A stretch of DNA of 18,665 nt from CAZWSX01 sp964636985 (GTDB lineage: Bacteria; Planctomycetota; Planctomycetia; Pirellulales; Pirellulaceae), in the NCBI GenBank assembly GCA_964636985.1, contig CAZWSX010000061.1, forward strand, positions 1-18,665. Direction: 5' to 3'. Below the pieces are notes generated by a model that was given only the letters and a program-made list of their open reading frames with translations, was not told the DNA's origin and ran no database searches. Positions 1-7,479 of this stretch are shown in pieces. Made by a program: the position numbers and the translations under genes. The stretch's first letter is position 1. Every line of letters begins with the position of its first letter.

Positions 1-274
1 AGCCTATCCCTTTGGCGACAAGTCGTTCGATTTGGTGATCTCGCTGGCCTGTTTGCACAACCTGAAGATCCCGCAACTCAAGACCGCGCTGTCCGAAATC
101 GAACGCGTCGGCAAAGCCAAGTATGTGATGGTCGAGAGTTATCGCGACGAACAGGAAATGTTCAACCTCCAGTGCTGGGCATTAACCGCCGAGACGATTC
201 TCGATACCTCCAGTTGGATTTGGCTGTACAAACACTTCGGTTACACCGGCGACATCGAGTTCATCTACTTTTAG
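1..274 (+). CDS. Class I SAM-dependent methyltransferase, C-terminal part (5' end outside window)
   Basis: The reading frame is open from the first complete codon at base 2 to the TAG at 272-274, so the gene starts upstream of the window. The visible part begins AYPFGDKSFDLVISLACLHN, which matches the motif after the SAM-binding Rossmann core of class I methyltransferases (a 'PF-D-SFD-V-S---LHN' pattern). The segment VGKAKYVMVESYRD is the following strand and loop. The catalytic and SAM-binding N-terminal half (GxGxG loop) is not in view. An in-frame ATG at 32 lies inside the conserved fold and is not a credible start. The gene is 15 bases upstream of the dehydrogenase and probably belongs to the same glycan operon, which suggests, by context only, methylation of a sugar or sugar nucleotide. 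The fold is fairly sure; the substrate is unknown. Confidence 0.8.
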   Translation, partial: AYPFGDKSFDLVISLACLHNLKIPQLKTALSEIERVGKAKYVMVESYRDEQEMFNLQCWALTAETILDTSSWIWLYKHFGYTGDIEFIYF

Positions 275-289
275 TCCTTCCAAACACGC

Positions 290-1324
290 ATGCGCTTTCA
301 AGCGGCAATTCTGACTAACTTAAACGAGCCTCTCAAACTTGATGAGGTCGAGAGCCAACCGCTGGAATGTGGCCAGGTCCTGGTGCGATTGCATGCCAGC
401 GGCATTTGCGGGGCGCAGCTCAACGAAATTGCGGGGACGAAGGGACCCGACAAATTCCTGCCGCACCTTTTGGGGCACGAGGGGGGCGGAGTCGTAGTCG
501 AAAACGGGCCCGGCGTGACGCACGTGGCCCCCGGCGACCGCGTGGTTCTGCACTGGCGAAAAGGAGCAGGCATCCAGGCGAAACCGGCACGGTATCAGTG
601 CGGCACGACATGGATCAACTCGGGTTGGGTCACTACGTTCAGCCAATACAGCGTCGTCTCGGAAAATCGCGTGACGCGGATCGATCCGGATGTCCCTTTC
701 GAAATCGCCGCTCTGATGGGTTGCGCCGTAACAACGGCGCTGGGTTTGATCAACAATCTGGCGCAGCTAAAAATCGGCCAATCGATTGCTGTGTTCGGCT
801 GCGGCGGCGTTGGCCTGTGCGTGATCCAAGGCGCCGCGATGGTGGGGGCCGATCCGATCATCGCGATCGACATTCAGGACAGCAAGCTGGAACAGGCGCA
901 GCGCTTCGGCGCTACCGATCTGGTCAACAGTAAGACTGCCGACGTTGCCGATGCGATTCGCAGAGCGGTCGGGCCGCAAGGTGTGAATGTCTTCGTCGAA
1001 AGCACGGGCAACACCAAGTTGATCGAGCAAGCCTATCGCCTTACGCAGCCTCAAGGCAAAACGATCCTTGTCGGCGTGCCGCGACACGATCAGGACATTC
1101 AGATCCATTCGTTGCCCCTGCACTTCGGCAAAGTCCTGACGGGTTGTGAAGGAGGGGCGACCGATCCGGCCGTCGATATCCCGCGCTACTTGCGGCTTTA
1201 TCGAAAGGGTAAGCTGGAGTTAGATTCATTGATCACCCATCGCTTTCCACTTGGCGACATTAACGAGGCACTCGCTCGCGTCCGAGCGGGAGAAGTCGGT
1301 CGGGCAATGCTCCTGATGGATTAG
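290..1324 (+). CDS. Zinc-dependent alcohol dehydrogenase (medium-chain, glycan-cluster type)
   Basis: A 344-residue medium-chain dehydrogenase expected to oxidise an alcohol, or reduce a carbonyl, with NAD(H). The GroES-like N-terminal half carries the catalytic zinc ligands Cys40 (GICGAQ), His63-Glu64 (GHEGGG) and Cys145 (MGCAVTTALG). The Rossmann half has GCGGVG at 170-175 and Asp194 (AIDIQD) ending the second strand, which favours NAD over NADP. The four-cysteine structural zinc lobe is missing; the region has HWRKGAGIQ (88-96) and a single Cys104. From memory, this pattern occurs in dehydrogenases of surface-polysaccharide clusters rather than in ethanol dehydrogenases. The Thr/Ser two residues after Cys40, part of the usual proton relay, is Ala42. 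No clear ribosome binding site precedes the ATG. It lies 15 bases after the methyltransferase and 9 bases before the next gene. A role on a sugar is inferred from neighbours. Confidence 0.88.
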   Translation: MRFQAAILTNLNEPLKLDEVESQPLECGQVLVRLHASGICGAQLNEIAGTKGPDKFLPHLLGHEGGGVVVENGPGVTHVAPGDRVVLHWRKGAGIQAKPARYQCGTTWINSGWVTTFSQYSVVSENRVTRIDPDVPFEIAALMGCAVTTALGLINNLAQLKIGQSIAVFGCGGVGLCVIQGAAMVGADPIIAIDIQDSKLEQAQRFGATDLVNSKTADVADAIRRAVGPQGVNVFVESTGNTKLIEQAYRLTQPQGKTILVGVPRHDQDIQIHSLPLHFGKVLTGCEGGATDPAVDIPRYLRLYRKGKLELDSLITHRFPLGDINEALARVRAGEVGRAMLLMD

Positions 1325-1333
1325 GTCGATTGG

Positions 1334-2236
1334 ATGTCGCACGTGCCAAAACCGTCGCAGGGCAAGGCGCCACTGATTGTGGGAGCCGATTCCAAAATCG
1401 GTCGCGCGCTCCTGGCTGCCTGGCAAGCAAAAGGGCAACAGCCGATCGGCACGTCGCGGCGCGTCGACACCACTAGAGAAAGCGTGCGATTCGACCTGAC
1501 GTCGACTGAACCGCCAGCCATCGGCCCAGACGTCTCGGTCGCGATCATTGCCGCGGGGCGAACGTCGCTAGCCGACTGCCACCAGTTTCCCGCAGACGCG
1601 CAACTGGTAAACGTCGATGGAGTTGTGCGATTGGGGCAATGGCTTCGGCGGCGAGGCATCTTTGTCGTGTTCTTTTCGACAAATCACGTGTTCGATGGCT
1701 CCCGTCCACATCGCGCGGCCGACGACAATCGCTGCCCCGCCAACGAATACGGGCGGCAGAAGGCGGAAGCCGAAGAACGTCTGCTGGAGTTGGGGGAAGG
1801 CGTTGCGATTGTGCGACTCACCAAGGTGTTATTTTCAGGCGATTCACGGTGGGCCGGTTGGACCGAGGCCTTGCGTAGCGGACGGAGAGTTGGGGCGGCG
1901 TCGAATCTCTCGCTAGCACCCGTGCCCGCCGAGTTGGCCGTCGAGGGGATCGTTCGCGTCGCCGAGTCGGGTGCCTCGGGTATTTTCCAGTTCTCGGCAC
2001 CGGACGAGACAAGCTATCTTCAGGCGGCCAAGGCGATCGCCGTTGCCGTCGACGCGCGGGAAGACCTTGTCTATGACGAGTCCGCCGTTGTCGAACCAGG
2101 CGCCCATGGCGAAATTCCCCGGCACGCATCGCTTGACGCATCGCGGGCCGCGCGCGAACTTAGTTTGACGTTTCCCTTGTCGGTCGACGTTGTGCTGCAG
2201 GCAGCGGGCGTTGGTCACGGAGTATCCCTGACATGA
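1334..2236 (+). CDS. RmlD-like SDR-family sugar nucleotide reductase
   Basis: A 300-residue protein of the RmlD/extended short-chain dehydrogenase type. It shows a nucleotide-binding start PLIVGADSKIGRALL (13-27), the segment FFSTNHVFDGS (113-123), which parallels STDYVFDG of dTDP-4-dehydrorhamnose reductase, and the catalytic pair Tyr139/Lys143 in EYGRQKAEAE. The usual GxxGxxG loop reads G17-A-D-S20-K-I-G23, so the middle glycine is serine. The family reduces a 4-keto group on a nucleotide sugar, but this member is too far from RmlD to be called rhamnose-specific. There is no sign of rmlA, rmlB or rmlC next to it. The start is 9 bases after the dehydrogenase stop with little Shine-Dalgarno signal. 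Its TGA overlaps the next ATG by 4 bases (ATGA), so the two are likely translationally coupled. Confidence 0.82.
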   Translation: MSHVPKPSQGKAPLIVGADSKIGRALLAAWQAKGQQPIGTSRRVDTTRESVRFDLTSTEPPAIGPDVSVAIIAAGRTSLADCHQFPADAQLVNVDGVVRLGQWLRRRGIFVVFFSTNHVFDGSRPHRAADDNRCPANEYGRQKAEAEERLLELGEGVAIVRLTKVLFSGDSRWAGWTEALRSGRRVGAASNLSLAPVPAELAVEGIVRVAESGASGIFQFSAPDETSYLQAAKAIAVAVDAREDLVYDESAVVEPGAHGEIPRHASLDASRAARELSLTFPLSVDVVLQAAGVGHGVSLT

Positions 2237-3087
2237 TTCCCCCGGCTGTCGATCGCGACCCACTCGATCTGACGATCCTGATCACCTGCTACAACGAAGA
2301 GCGGTTCATCCTGGGCTCGATTACCGCGGCTCACGAAGCGGCACGAGCGTCGGGGCTGTCGTACGAAATCCTGGTGATCGACGATTGTTCGACTGACTCG
2401 TCCGTCGAAATCATTCTGCGTTTTCTGGAAGCGAATCCCAATGTGCCTGCGCGGCTGCATCGAAATGTCACCAATCGAGGATTTGCGAACAACTACGTAG
2501 ACGGCGCGTTTTTAGGTCGCGGCAAGTACTATCACCTGGTGTGCGGCGACGATTCGATGCCGACCGAGTACTTGCTGGCGGCCTATCGCCTGATCGGCCA
2601 AGCCGACATGATCGTCCCGTACCAGAATCAAAAAGAAATCCACGGCAAAAGCCCGTTGCGAAAATACGTTTCGAAGGTCTTCACCGCACTCGTCAGCCTT
2701 CTCAGCGGATATCGCTTGCATTACTACAACGGCCTGGCCGTCCAGACTCGCTACAACGTGATGCGATGGCACCCGGTGAGCTACGGCTTCGGATTCCAGG
2801 CCGACATCGTCACAATGCTGCTCGACCAAGGCGTTACGTACGCTCAGGTCTACTCTCAAAGCATCGACAAAAAGGGGGGCGGATCGATGTCGATGCGGAA
2901 CTTTCTCTCCGTGACGCATTCGCTGCTCGAAATCTTCTTTCGGCGGATTCGTCGTATGCTTTATGGGAAGAACTGGCCCAAGTCGCGCGAGGTCTTTCCG
3001 GAGTCGTCACCGCGCTCGGAAGAACGAACGTCGCCTCCGCCGAACTCGTTGCGAGCGAGTGCCGAATCGGAATCTTCGCCTGCTTGA
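2233..3087 (+). CDS. Glycosyltransferase family 2 (GT-A fold)
   Basis: A 284-residue family 2 glycosyltransferase that should move a sugar from a nucleotide donor onto a lipid or glycan acceptor at the cytoplasmic face of the membrane. The GT-A signatures are in order: ILITCYNEE (15-23), VIDDCSTDS (48-56) for the nucleotide, NRGFANN (81-87), and GDDS at 105-108 as the DxD-like metal site. KVFTALVSLLSGYRLHYYNG is mildly hydrophobic but is not a convincing membrane span, so the protein is probably soluble or peripheral. The last roughly 35 residues are a Ser/Pro/Glu-rich tail, likely disordered, after a basic stretch (FFRRIRRML). The start is fixed by the ATGA overlap with the upstream reductase. 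The next gene begins 27 bases later. Donor and acceptor are unknown. Confidence 0.9.
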   Translation: MIPPAVDRDPLDLTILITCYNEERFILGSITAAHEAARASGLSYEILVIDDCSTDSSVEIILRFLEANPNVPARLHRNVTNRGFANNYVDGAFLGRGKYYHLVCGDDSMPTEYLLAAYRLIGQADMIVPYQNQKEIHGKSPLRKYVSKVFTALVSLLSGYRLHYYNGLAVQTRYNVMRWHPVSYGFGFQADIVTMLLDQGVTYAQVYSQSIDKKGGGSMSMRNFLSVTHSLLEIFFRRIRRMLYGKNWPKSREVFPESSPRSEERTSPPPNSLRASAESESSPA

Positions 3088-3114
3088 CGATTTGCTGCGT
3101 TTGGGGGGCCTACG

Positions 3115-3768
3115 ATGACTCACTCGCACCATGGGGAGAACCAAACCATTCGCCGCGCCGTCTTTTTTGATCGGGACGGCACATTGGTGGTCGATCGGGG
3201 ACCCGTGAGTGGCCGCGCCGCGCTAGAGACATTGCCACTGGTTGCTCAGGCCTTGCGAGCACTCCATGAACGAGGATTCGCACTCGTTGTCGTCACCAAC
3301 CAGGCGGTCGTGGCACGCGGGCTGGCAAATGAAGCCGATGTCTGTGCTACACACGCCGCTTGGAGCGAAGATCTGGCGACGATGGGTGCGCCGGCCTTCG
3401 ACGGTATCTATTTTTGCCCCCATCATCCCCACGCCGACGTCTTGGAATACCGCGTCGACTGTCGTTGCCGCAAGCCTTTCGCGGGAATGCTCGAACAAGC
3501 TGCTAGAGAACTGGTGCTCGACCTATCGGCCAGTTTCATGGTGGGCGACCGGCTCAGCGACATAGCGGCCGGGAAGAGGATCGGATGCCGCACGGCACTG
3601 GTATCATCGCCGGCAACTGAGGGACCGTCGATCGTCACCAGCGACGACTATGCGAGGTATGCGGTGCCCGACCATCGCTGCGCCGATCTGTCGTCGGCCG
3701 TCGCCTGGATACTTGGTGAGCCTGTACTGCCTGGCGAAGCCGTGGCCGCGTCGGAGCAATCACCATGA
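3115..3768 (+). CDS. HAD-family phosphatase, GmhB-like (histidinol-phosphate/heptose-bisphosphate type)
   Basis: A 217-residue HAD phosphatase that removes a phosphate from a sugar bisphosphate or similar small molecule. Motif I is FFDRDGTL with nucleophile Asp19 and general acid Asp21; motif II is VVTNQA (59-64); motif III/IV are Lys120 and GDRLSD with Asp145 and Asp149. The zinc-binding loop that defines the GmhB/HisB-N group is complete: Cys101-Pro-His103 and Cys116-Arg-Cys118, followed by RKP. GmhB turns D-glycero-D-manno-heptose 1,7-bisphosphate into the 1-phosphate. The nucleotidyltransferase encoded directly downstream, overlapping by 4 bases, could then activate such a 1-phosphate. 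The N-terminus has about 12 extra residues and the C-terminus about 40 compared with a minimal GmhB of roughly 190. A run of Gs six bases before the ATG may serve as ribosome binding site. Heptose specificity is inferred, not shown. Confidence 0.85.
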   Translation: MTHSHHGENQTIRRAVFFDRDGTLVVDRGPVSGRAALETLPLVAQALRALHERGFALVVVTNQAVVARGLANEADVCATHAAWSEDLATMGAPAFDGIYFCPHHPHADVLEYRVDCRCRKPFAGMLEQAARELVLDLSASFMVGDRLSDIAAGKRIGCRTALVSSPATEGPSIVTSDDYARYAVPDHRCADLSSAVAWILGEPVLPGEAVAASEQSP

Positions 3769-4517
3769 AGGCCGTCGTCCTTTGTGCGGGGCTCGGGACC
3801 CGAATGGGCGACCTGGTCCATAGCCAGCCCAAGCCGATGTTGTCGCTAGGGAAGCACACGATCATCGAACATATCGTGAGCCACTTAGCCGAACATGGCG
3901 CTAATGAGATCTCGATAAACCTGCATTACTCGCCCGACGCGATCGTCCGTTGCCTTGGTGACGGGCGGAATTGGGGCGTCCGGATTCAGTATTTTCACGA
4001 GTCGACATTACTCGGAACCGCAGGTGCACTTCGGCCGATGGCCGAGGCCCTGGGCGTGGAGCCCTTTTTGGTCCACTACGGCGACGTAGTCACGAATCAC
4101 AACCTGTCGAGCCTGGTCGACCGACATCGCACCTGTAACGCTATGGCTACTATCCTGGTGCACGAGCGAGAGCGATCGAACAGTGTGGTGGCGTTTGACG
4201 AAGATGGACGTGTAAGCTCATTCCTGGAACGTCCTGACGAAGCGGAACGAAGCACAATCACGTCGCGATGGGTCAATTCTGGAATTGCCGTGCTGAGCCC
4301 GAGTATTTTCCAGCGCATCCCGTGCGATGGATATTCGGACTTGCCTCGCGATGTCTATCGCGCGCTCGTCGCTGGTGGTGAGTTGTTTGCCGCTCCCTTG
4401 TCGGGATTTCGGTGCGCGGTCGATTCGCCGGAGCGTTTGGAGCAAGCTCGCGACGCGGCTGCCCATGGAGTGATCGTTTGCAAGCCGCGTTCCGCGGCGG
4501 AGGAAAATCGTTCGTGA
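3765..4517 (+). CDS. Sugar-1-phosphate nucleotidyltransferase (HddC/ManC-like)
   Basis: A 250-residue nucleotidyltransferase that joins a sugar 1-phosphate to an NTP, giving an NDP-sugar and pyrophosphate. The N-terminal signature AGLGTRMGDLVHSQPKPML (8-26) binds the nucleotide, TLLGTAGAL (81-89) is the conserved loop, Asp107 in HYGDVV is the metal ligand, and WVNSGIAVL is the sugar-binding strand. There is no second catalytic or left-handed beta-helix domain, so it is a compact single-domain enzyme, similar in length to HddC (heptose-1-phosphate guanylyltransferase) and to short mannose- or glucose-1-phosphate transferases. It overlaps the upstream GmhB-like gene (ATGA) and the downstream epimerase (GTGA), the tightest coupling in the operon. 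Pairing with a GmhB-like phosphatase favours a heptose 1-phosphate substrate, but mannose or glucose 1-phosphate cannot be excluded. Confidence 0.85.
   Translation: MKAVVLCAGLGTRMGDLVHSQPKPMLSLGKHTIIEHIVSHLAEHGANEISINLHYSPDAIVRCLGDGRNWGVRIQYFHESTLLGTAGALRPMAEALGVEPFLVHYGDVVTNHNLSSLVDRHRTCNAMATILVHERERSNSVVAFDEDGRVSSFLERPDEAERSTITSRWVNSGIAVLSPSIFQRIPCDGYSDLPRDVYRALVAGGELFAAPLSGFRCAVDSPERLEQARDAAAHGVIVCKPRSAAEENRS
4499..4503 (+). promoter_or_regulatory. Ribosome binding site deciding the epimerase start
   Basis: GGAGG ten bases before the GTG at 4514. It is the clearest Shine-Dalgarno sequence in the operon and supports the GTG over the upstream in-frame ATG at 4412. Confidence 0.7.
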
Positions 4518-5539
4518 GCCATCGTGTCGTGGTCACCGGCGGGGCCGGATTTATCGGGAGTCACCTGGTCGATCGCTTGATCGGCGATGGGCTTCGCGTA
4601 ACCGTCGTCGATAATCTGTCGACGGGGCGAACCACGAATCTGGCGCAACATCAGCGTGAGCCACGCATGGATCTCGTCGTCGCCGACGTGGGCGACTCCG
4701 AGCGATTGGCTAAGGCATTTGCCGAGGCCAAATGGGTCTTTCACTTGGCGGCGCTGGCCGACATTGTCCCTTCGATCCAACGTCCGCTCGACTACCATGC
4801 CGCCAATGTGGATGGGACCGTCAAGACGCTTGAGGCTGCCCGCGCTGCCGGTGTCGAGAAGTTCCTCTACGCCGCATCGTCATCGTGCTACGGGCTGCCA
4901 GACGTATTTCCCACGCCGGAAACGGGCCCGATTCGTCCGATGTATCCTTACGCGCTCACGAAATATCTGGGCGAAGAATACGTGCGGCACTGGAACCAAA
5001 CCTACGGTCTGCCGACGGTGTCGCTGCGGTTGTTTAACGTCTATGGGCCGCGTTCCAGGACCACTGGCGGCTACGGTGCTGTGTTTGGCGTCTTCCTGGG
5101 CCAGAAGCTGGCTGGCAAACCTTTCACGGTCGTGGGCGACGGAACGCAAAGCCGCGACTTCACTTACGTGACCGACGTTGTCGACGCCTTCGTCACGGCC
5201 GCCGCGAGCAATAAAGCCGGTTTGGTGTGCAATGTGGGCTCGGGAGCGACCCAACCGGTCAACCGGCTTGTCGAGTTGTTGCAGGGACCCGTCGTACACA
5301 TTCCCAAGCGGCCAGGCGAGCCTGACTGCACGTTCGCCGATATTCGTTTGATTCAGCGAGAGTTGTCTTGGAACCCGCGCGTTCCCTTTGAGACCGGCGT
5401 GAAACAAATGATCGCCGAAATCGAACTGTGGCGCGACGCGCCGGTGTGGGACGCAGCCAGTATCGCCGATGCCACGCGCGAGTGGTTCCTCCATTTGGGA
5501 AGGTCACAAGACGTCGCTGAGCGCAGGAGCGACACCTAA
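4514..5539 (+). CDS. NAD-dependent nucleotide-sugar epimerase/dehydratase (extended SDR)
   Basis: A 341-residue extended short-chain dehydrogenase acting on a nucleotide sugar, as GalE-type 4-epimerases do. It has TGGAGFIGS (8-16), Asp33 in VVDNLSTGR for NAD ribose, HLAALADIV, AASSSCYG (120-127), and the catalytic Tyr146/Lys150 in YPYALTKYLGE. RLFNVYGPR and VVGDGTQSRDFTYVTDVVDA are the usual substrate-binding segments. The GTG at 4514 is chosen as start because a clear GGAGG lies at 4499-4503, ten bases upstream, the codon overlaps the preceding stop (GTGA), and homologues begin just before the glycine loop. An upstream ATG at 4412 would add 34 residues buried in the previous gene. Dehydratase activity is possible; the exact sugar is unknown. 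The next gene starts one base after the stop. Confidence 0.88.
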   Translation: MSHRVVVTGGAGFIGSHLVDRLIGDGLRVTVVDNLSTGRTTNLAQHQREPRMDLVVADVGDSERLAKAFAEAKWVFHLAALADIVPSIQRPLDYHAANVDGTVKTLEAARAAGVEKFLYAASSSCYGLPDVFPTPETGPIRPMYPYALTKYLGEEYVRHWNQTYGLPTVSLRLFNVYGPRSRTTGGYGAVFGVFLGQKLAGKPFTVVGDGTQSRDFTYVTDVVDAFVTAAASNKAGLVCNVGSGATQPVNRLVELLQGPVVHIPKRPGEPDCTFADIRLIQRELSWNPRVPFETGVKQMIAEIELWRDAPVWDAASIADATREWFLHLGRSQDVAERRSDT

Positions 5540-5540
5540 C

Positions 5541-7436
5541 ATGCCGCCGGCGCGAAAAGGAGTTAAAAAAAGTCCATCGTCGACTCAGGAAGCTCCTGCT
5601 AAAGAGACCGAGGTTCCACGGCCTGTTTACCACCAGTCGCTCATCGCGCTGATGCCGTACGTCGTAGGATTTGCGCTGGCTGCCTTCGCGATTGCGGCGA
5701 TTTGGCGTCGGTCTTGCCACGTCGTCATCGACTTTGGCCGCGAACTCTACGTCCCCTGGCGAGTGAGCGAAGGGGCCGTTCTTTGCCGCGACGTGTTCCA
5801 CAACTACGGCCCGCTGTCCCAGTCCTACCATGCGGTGCTGTTCAAGATGCTCGGCCCTGGACTGAGCCGCCTGATGTGGTCGAACGCGGCACTTTATTTG
5901 GTGCTACTGGCCCTTCTCACGCGGCTGCTGGTGAAAGGATGGAACGCCTGGGTAGCAACCGCCGGTGTGATGTTCTTCGTCCTGGTGTTTTCGTTCGCGC
6001 AGCTGATGCCCGCCGGCAACTACAACTACTTGACCCCGTACCTGCACGAGACGACACACGGCCTGCTGGCCAGCGTCGTGCTCGTCATGATCCTGAGCAG
6101 TGACTGGCTAACGGGCTGGCGTAAATGGGCCGCGGCAGGACTCTGCTGCGGCGTGAGCGTCCTGCTCAAGCCCGAACCGATGTTGGCTTGCGGGCTTGCC
6201 ATGGGAACGGCCATCGTCGCGCGGCTCTGGAACCGCGAGCATCGCCCCTCGGCGCAACAAATGGCGGTGGAAGCGGTCGCGTTCGCGCTCGGACTGATCG
6301 TGCCAGTCGCAGTCGCGATTGGCACGTTCGCGTTTTGGGCGAACTGTACATGGGAAGAGTCGTTTCAATATGCCAACATGGCGTGGTATGGCGTTTTCAA
6401 ACACGCATCGATTGTCAAATCACCCGATCAACTCAATTTTCTTGGCACCGACAACATTGCGGCCAACCTTTGGTCGATCGCGGTGTGGTCGCTCGGCTCG
6501 TTTGGTCTTCTCGCCTTGGTGACCGTGCCACTATGGGCCACCTCAAAGCAATCAGTCGGCGTTCGTTGGATCGTGTACGCGGTATTAGCCGGGGTGGCGG
6601 TCTACCTCGGCCTGACGATCAAGTGGGGTGCGGTCGGCAGGACGCTGCCCGCGTTTCTCTTGGCGGCGCTGATTGCCGACGTCGTTCGCGCCTGGAAGTC
6701 TGGGGCCGTCGATTCCGCGGCGCTCGTTCGACTCTTGCTTGGTTCGCTGGCGATTGGATTTCTGGCTCGGATGGCTCTGAATCCTCGCATTGGTCACTAC
6801 GGCTTCGTTCAGGCGCCGTTGGCGGCCATGATGGCCGTCGGGTTTGTCCTGTACACCACGCCGCAATGGGCTCGACTTGAACACCGCGAAAGAGTTGTGT
6901 TCTGGGTACTCGCCGTCATCACAGGAGGTCTGGGGCTCACGAGTATCACCGTTTATTCGCAGCGCCTTATTGCTGCGAACGTGTATCCGGTGGGGGTTGG
7001 CGACGACCGCGTTTATATGCTCCCTCCCGAGCGACTGTTAGATGCTCAAGAATTCGAAAGGGCTCGCGCGGTCGTGGAGCGACTCGACGGCAAGTCGCCG
7101 ATGCTGGTGTTGCCCGAGGGGGTGTTTATGAACTACCTCTACCGCGTGCCTAGCCCGATCCCGGAGTTTCAATTCTTGCCATCGTCGTTGGTGAATGGCC
7201 AAGGCAAGGCGTACGTGGAGCGATTGCGGGGGAACCCGCCTGCTGTAGTCGTCCTACTTTGCCGCGACACACGAGAACACGGTATTCAGCGCTTCTATGG
7301 TGAGAGTCCGGACCACGGCGAGGACCTGATTCAGTGGCTGCGCGAGGAATACGAGGTGGTAAAAGGCGAAGGGAGCCCGCTCGACCCAACAAACCACGGC
7401 TGGGCCGTCTTAGTACGCCGCGACGCCTCTCGTTGA
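5541..7436 (+). CDS. Multi-pass membrane protein, GT-C-like glycosyltransferase
   Basis: A 631-residue integral membrane protein. After a basic, hydrophilic N-terminus (residues 1-32) come about 11-12 hydrophobic spans, roughly at 34-54, 113-131, 137-155, 172-187, 197-225, 243-265, 308-332, 342-360, 368-384, 394-412, 420-438 and 452-470. A hydrophilic C-terminal domain of about 160 residues follows. The first large loop contains DFGRELYVPWRVSEG (64-78) and CRDVFHNYGPLS (82-93), the acidic-residue arrangement of GT39/ArnT-like enzymes that use polyprenyl-phosphate sugars; Asp64 and Asp84 are candidate catalytic or binding residues. The ATG at 5541 is preferred, with AGGAG at 5525-5529; upstream starts in the same frame lie inside the epimerase gene. 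It is the last gene of the operon and converges on the macroglobulin gene. Transfer of a lipid-linked sugar outside the cytoplasm is the inferred role. Confidence 0.7.
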   Translation: MPPARKGVKKSPSSTQEAPAKETEVPRPVYHQSLIALMPYVVGFALAAFAIAAIWRRSCHVVIDFGRELYVPWRVSEGAVLCRDVFHNYGPLSQSYHAVLFKMLGPGLSRLMWSNAALYLVLLALLTRLLVKGWNAWVATAGVMFFVLVFSFAQLMPAGNYNYLTPYLHETTHGLLASVVLVMILSSDWLTGWRKWAAAGLCCGVSVLLKPEPMLACGLAMGTAIVARLWNREHRPSAQQMAVEAVAFALGLIVPVAVAIGTFAFWANCTWEESFQYANMAWYGVFKHASIVKSPDQLNFLGTDNIAANLWSIAVWSLGSFGLLALVTVPLWATSKQSVGVRWIVYAVLAGVAVYLGLTIKWGAVGRTLPAFLLAALIADVVRAWKSGAVDSAALVRLLLGSLAIGFLARMALNPRIGHYGFVQAPLAAMMAVGFVLYTTPQWARLEHRERVVFWVLAVITGGLGLTSITVYSQRLIAANVYPVGVGDDRVYMLPPERLLDAQEFERARAVVERLDGKSPMLVLPEGVFMNYLYRVPSPIPEFQFLPSSLVNGQGKAYVERLRGNPPAVVVLLCRDTREHGIQRFYGESPDHGEDLIQWLREEYEVVKGEGSPLDPTNHGWAVLVRRDASR

Positions 7437-7446
7437 TGGAGCGCCG

Positions 7447-7463
7447 CGGCTTCGACGAAGGCG
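7447..7463. terminator. Imperfect hairpin between convergent genes (weak)
   Basis: The 43 bases between the two convergent stops contain an inverted repeat centred on 7455 (CTTCG-A-CGAAG, with a G-G mismatch and then two more pairs). There is no T-run on either side, so it is a weak candidate for a shared, bidirectional terminator. Confidence 0.22.
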
Positions 7464-7479
7464 GTTGACTGGTGGGCAA

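Noticed and set aside
4412..4513. Upstream ATG that would lengthen the epimerase by 34 residues
   Set aside because: The extension lies inside the nucleotidyltransferase gene and is not part of the family fold; the GTG at 4514 has a good Shine-Dalgarno sequence.
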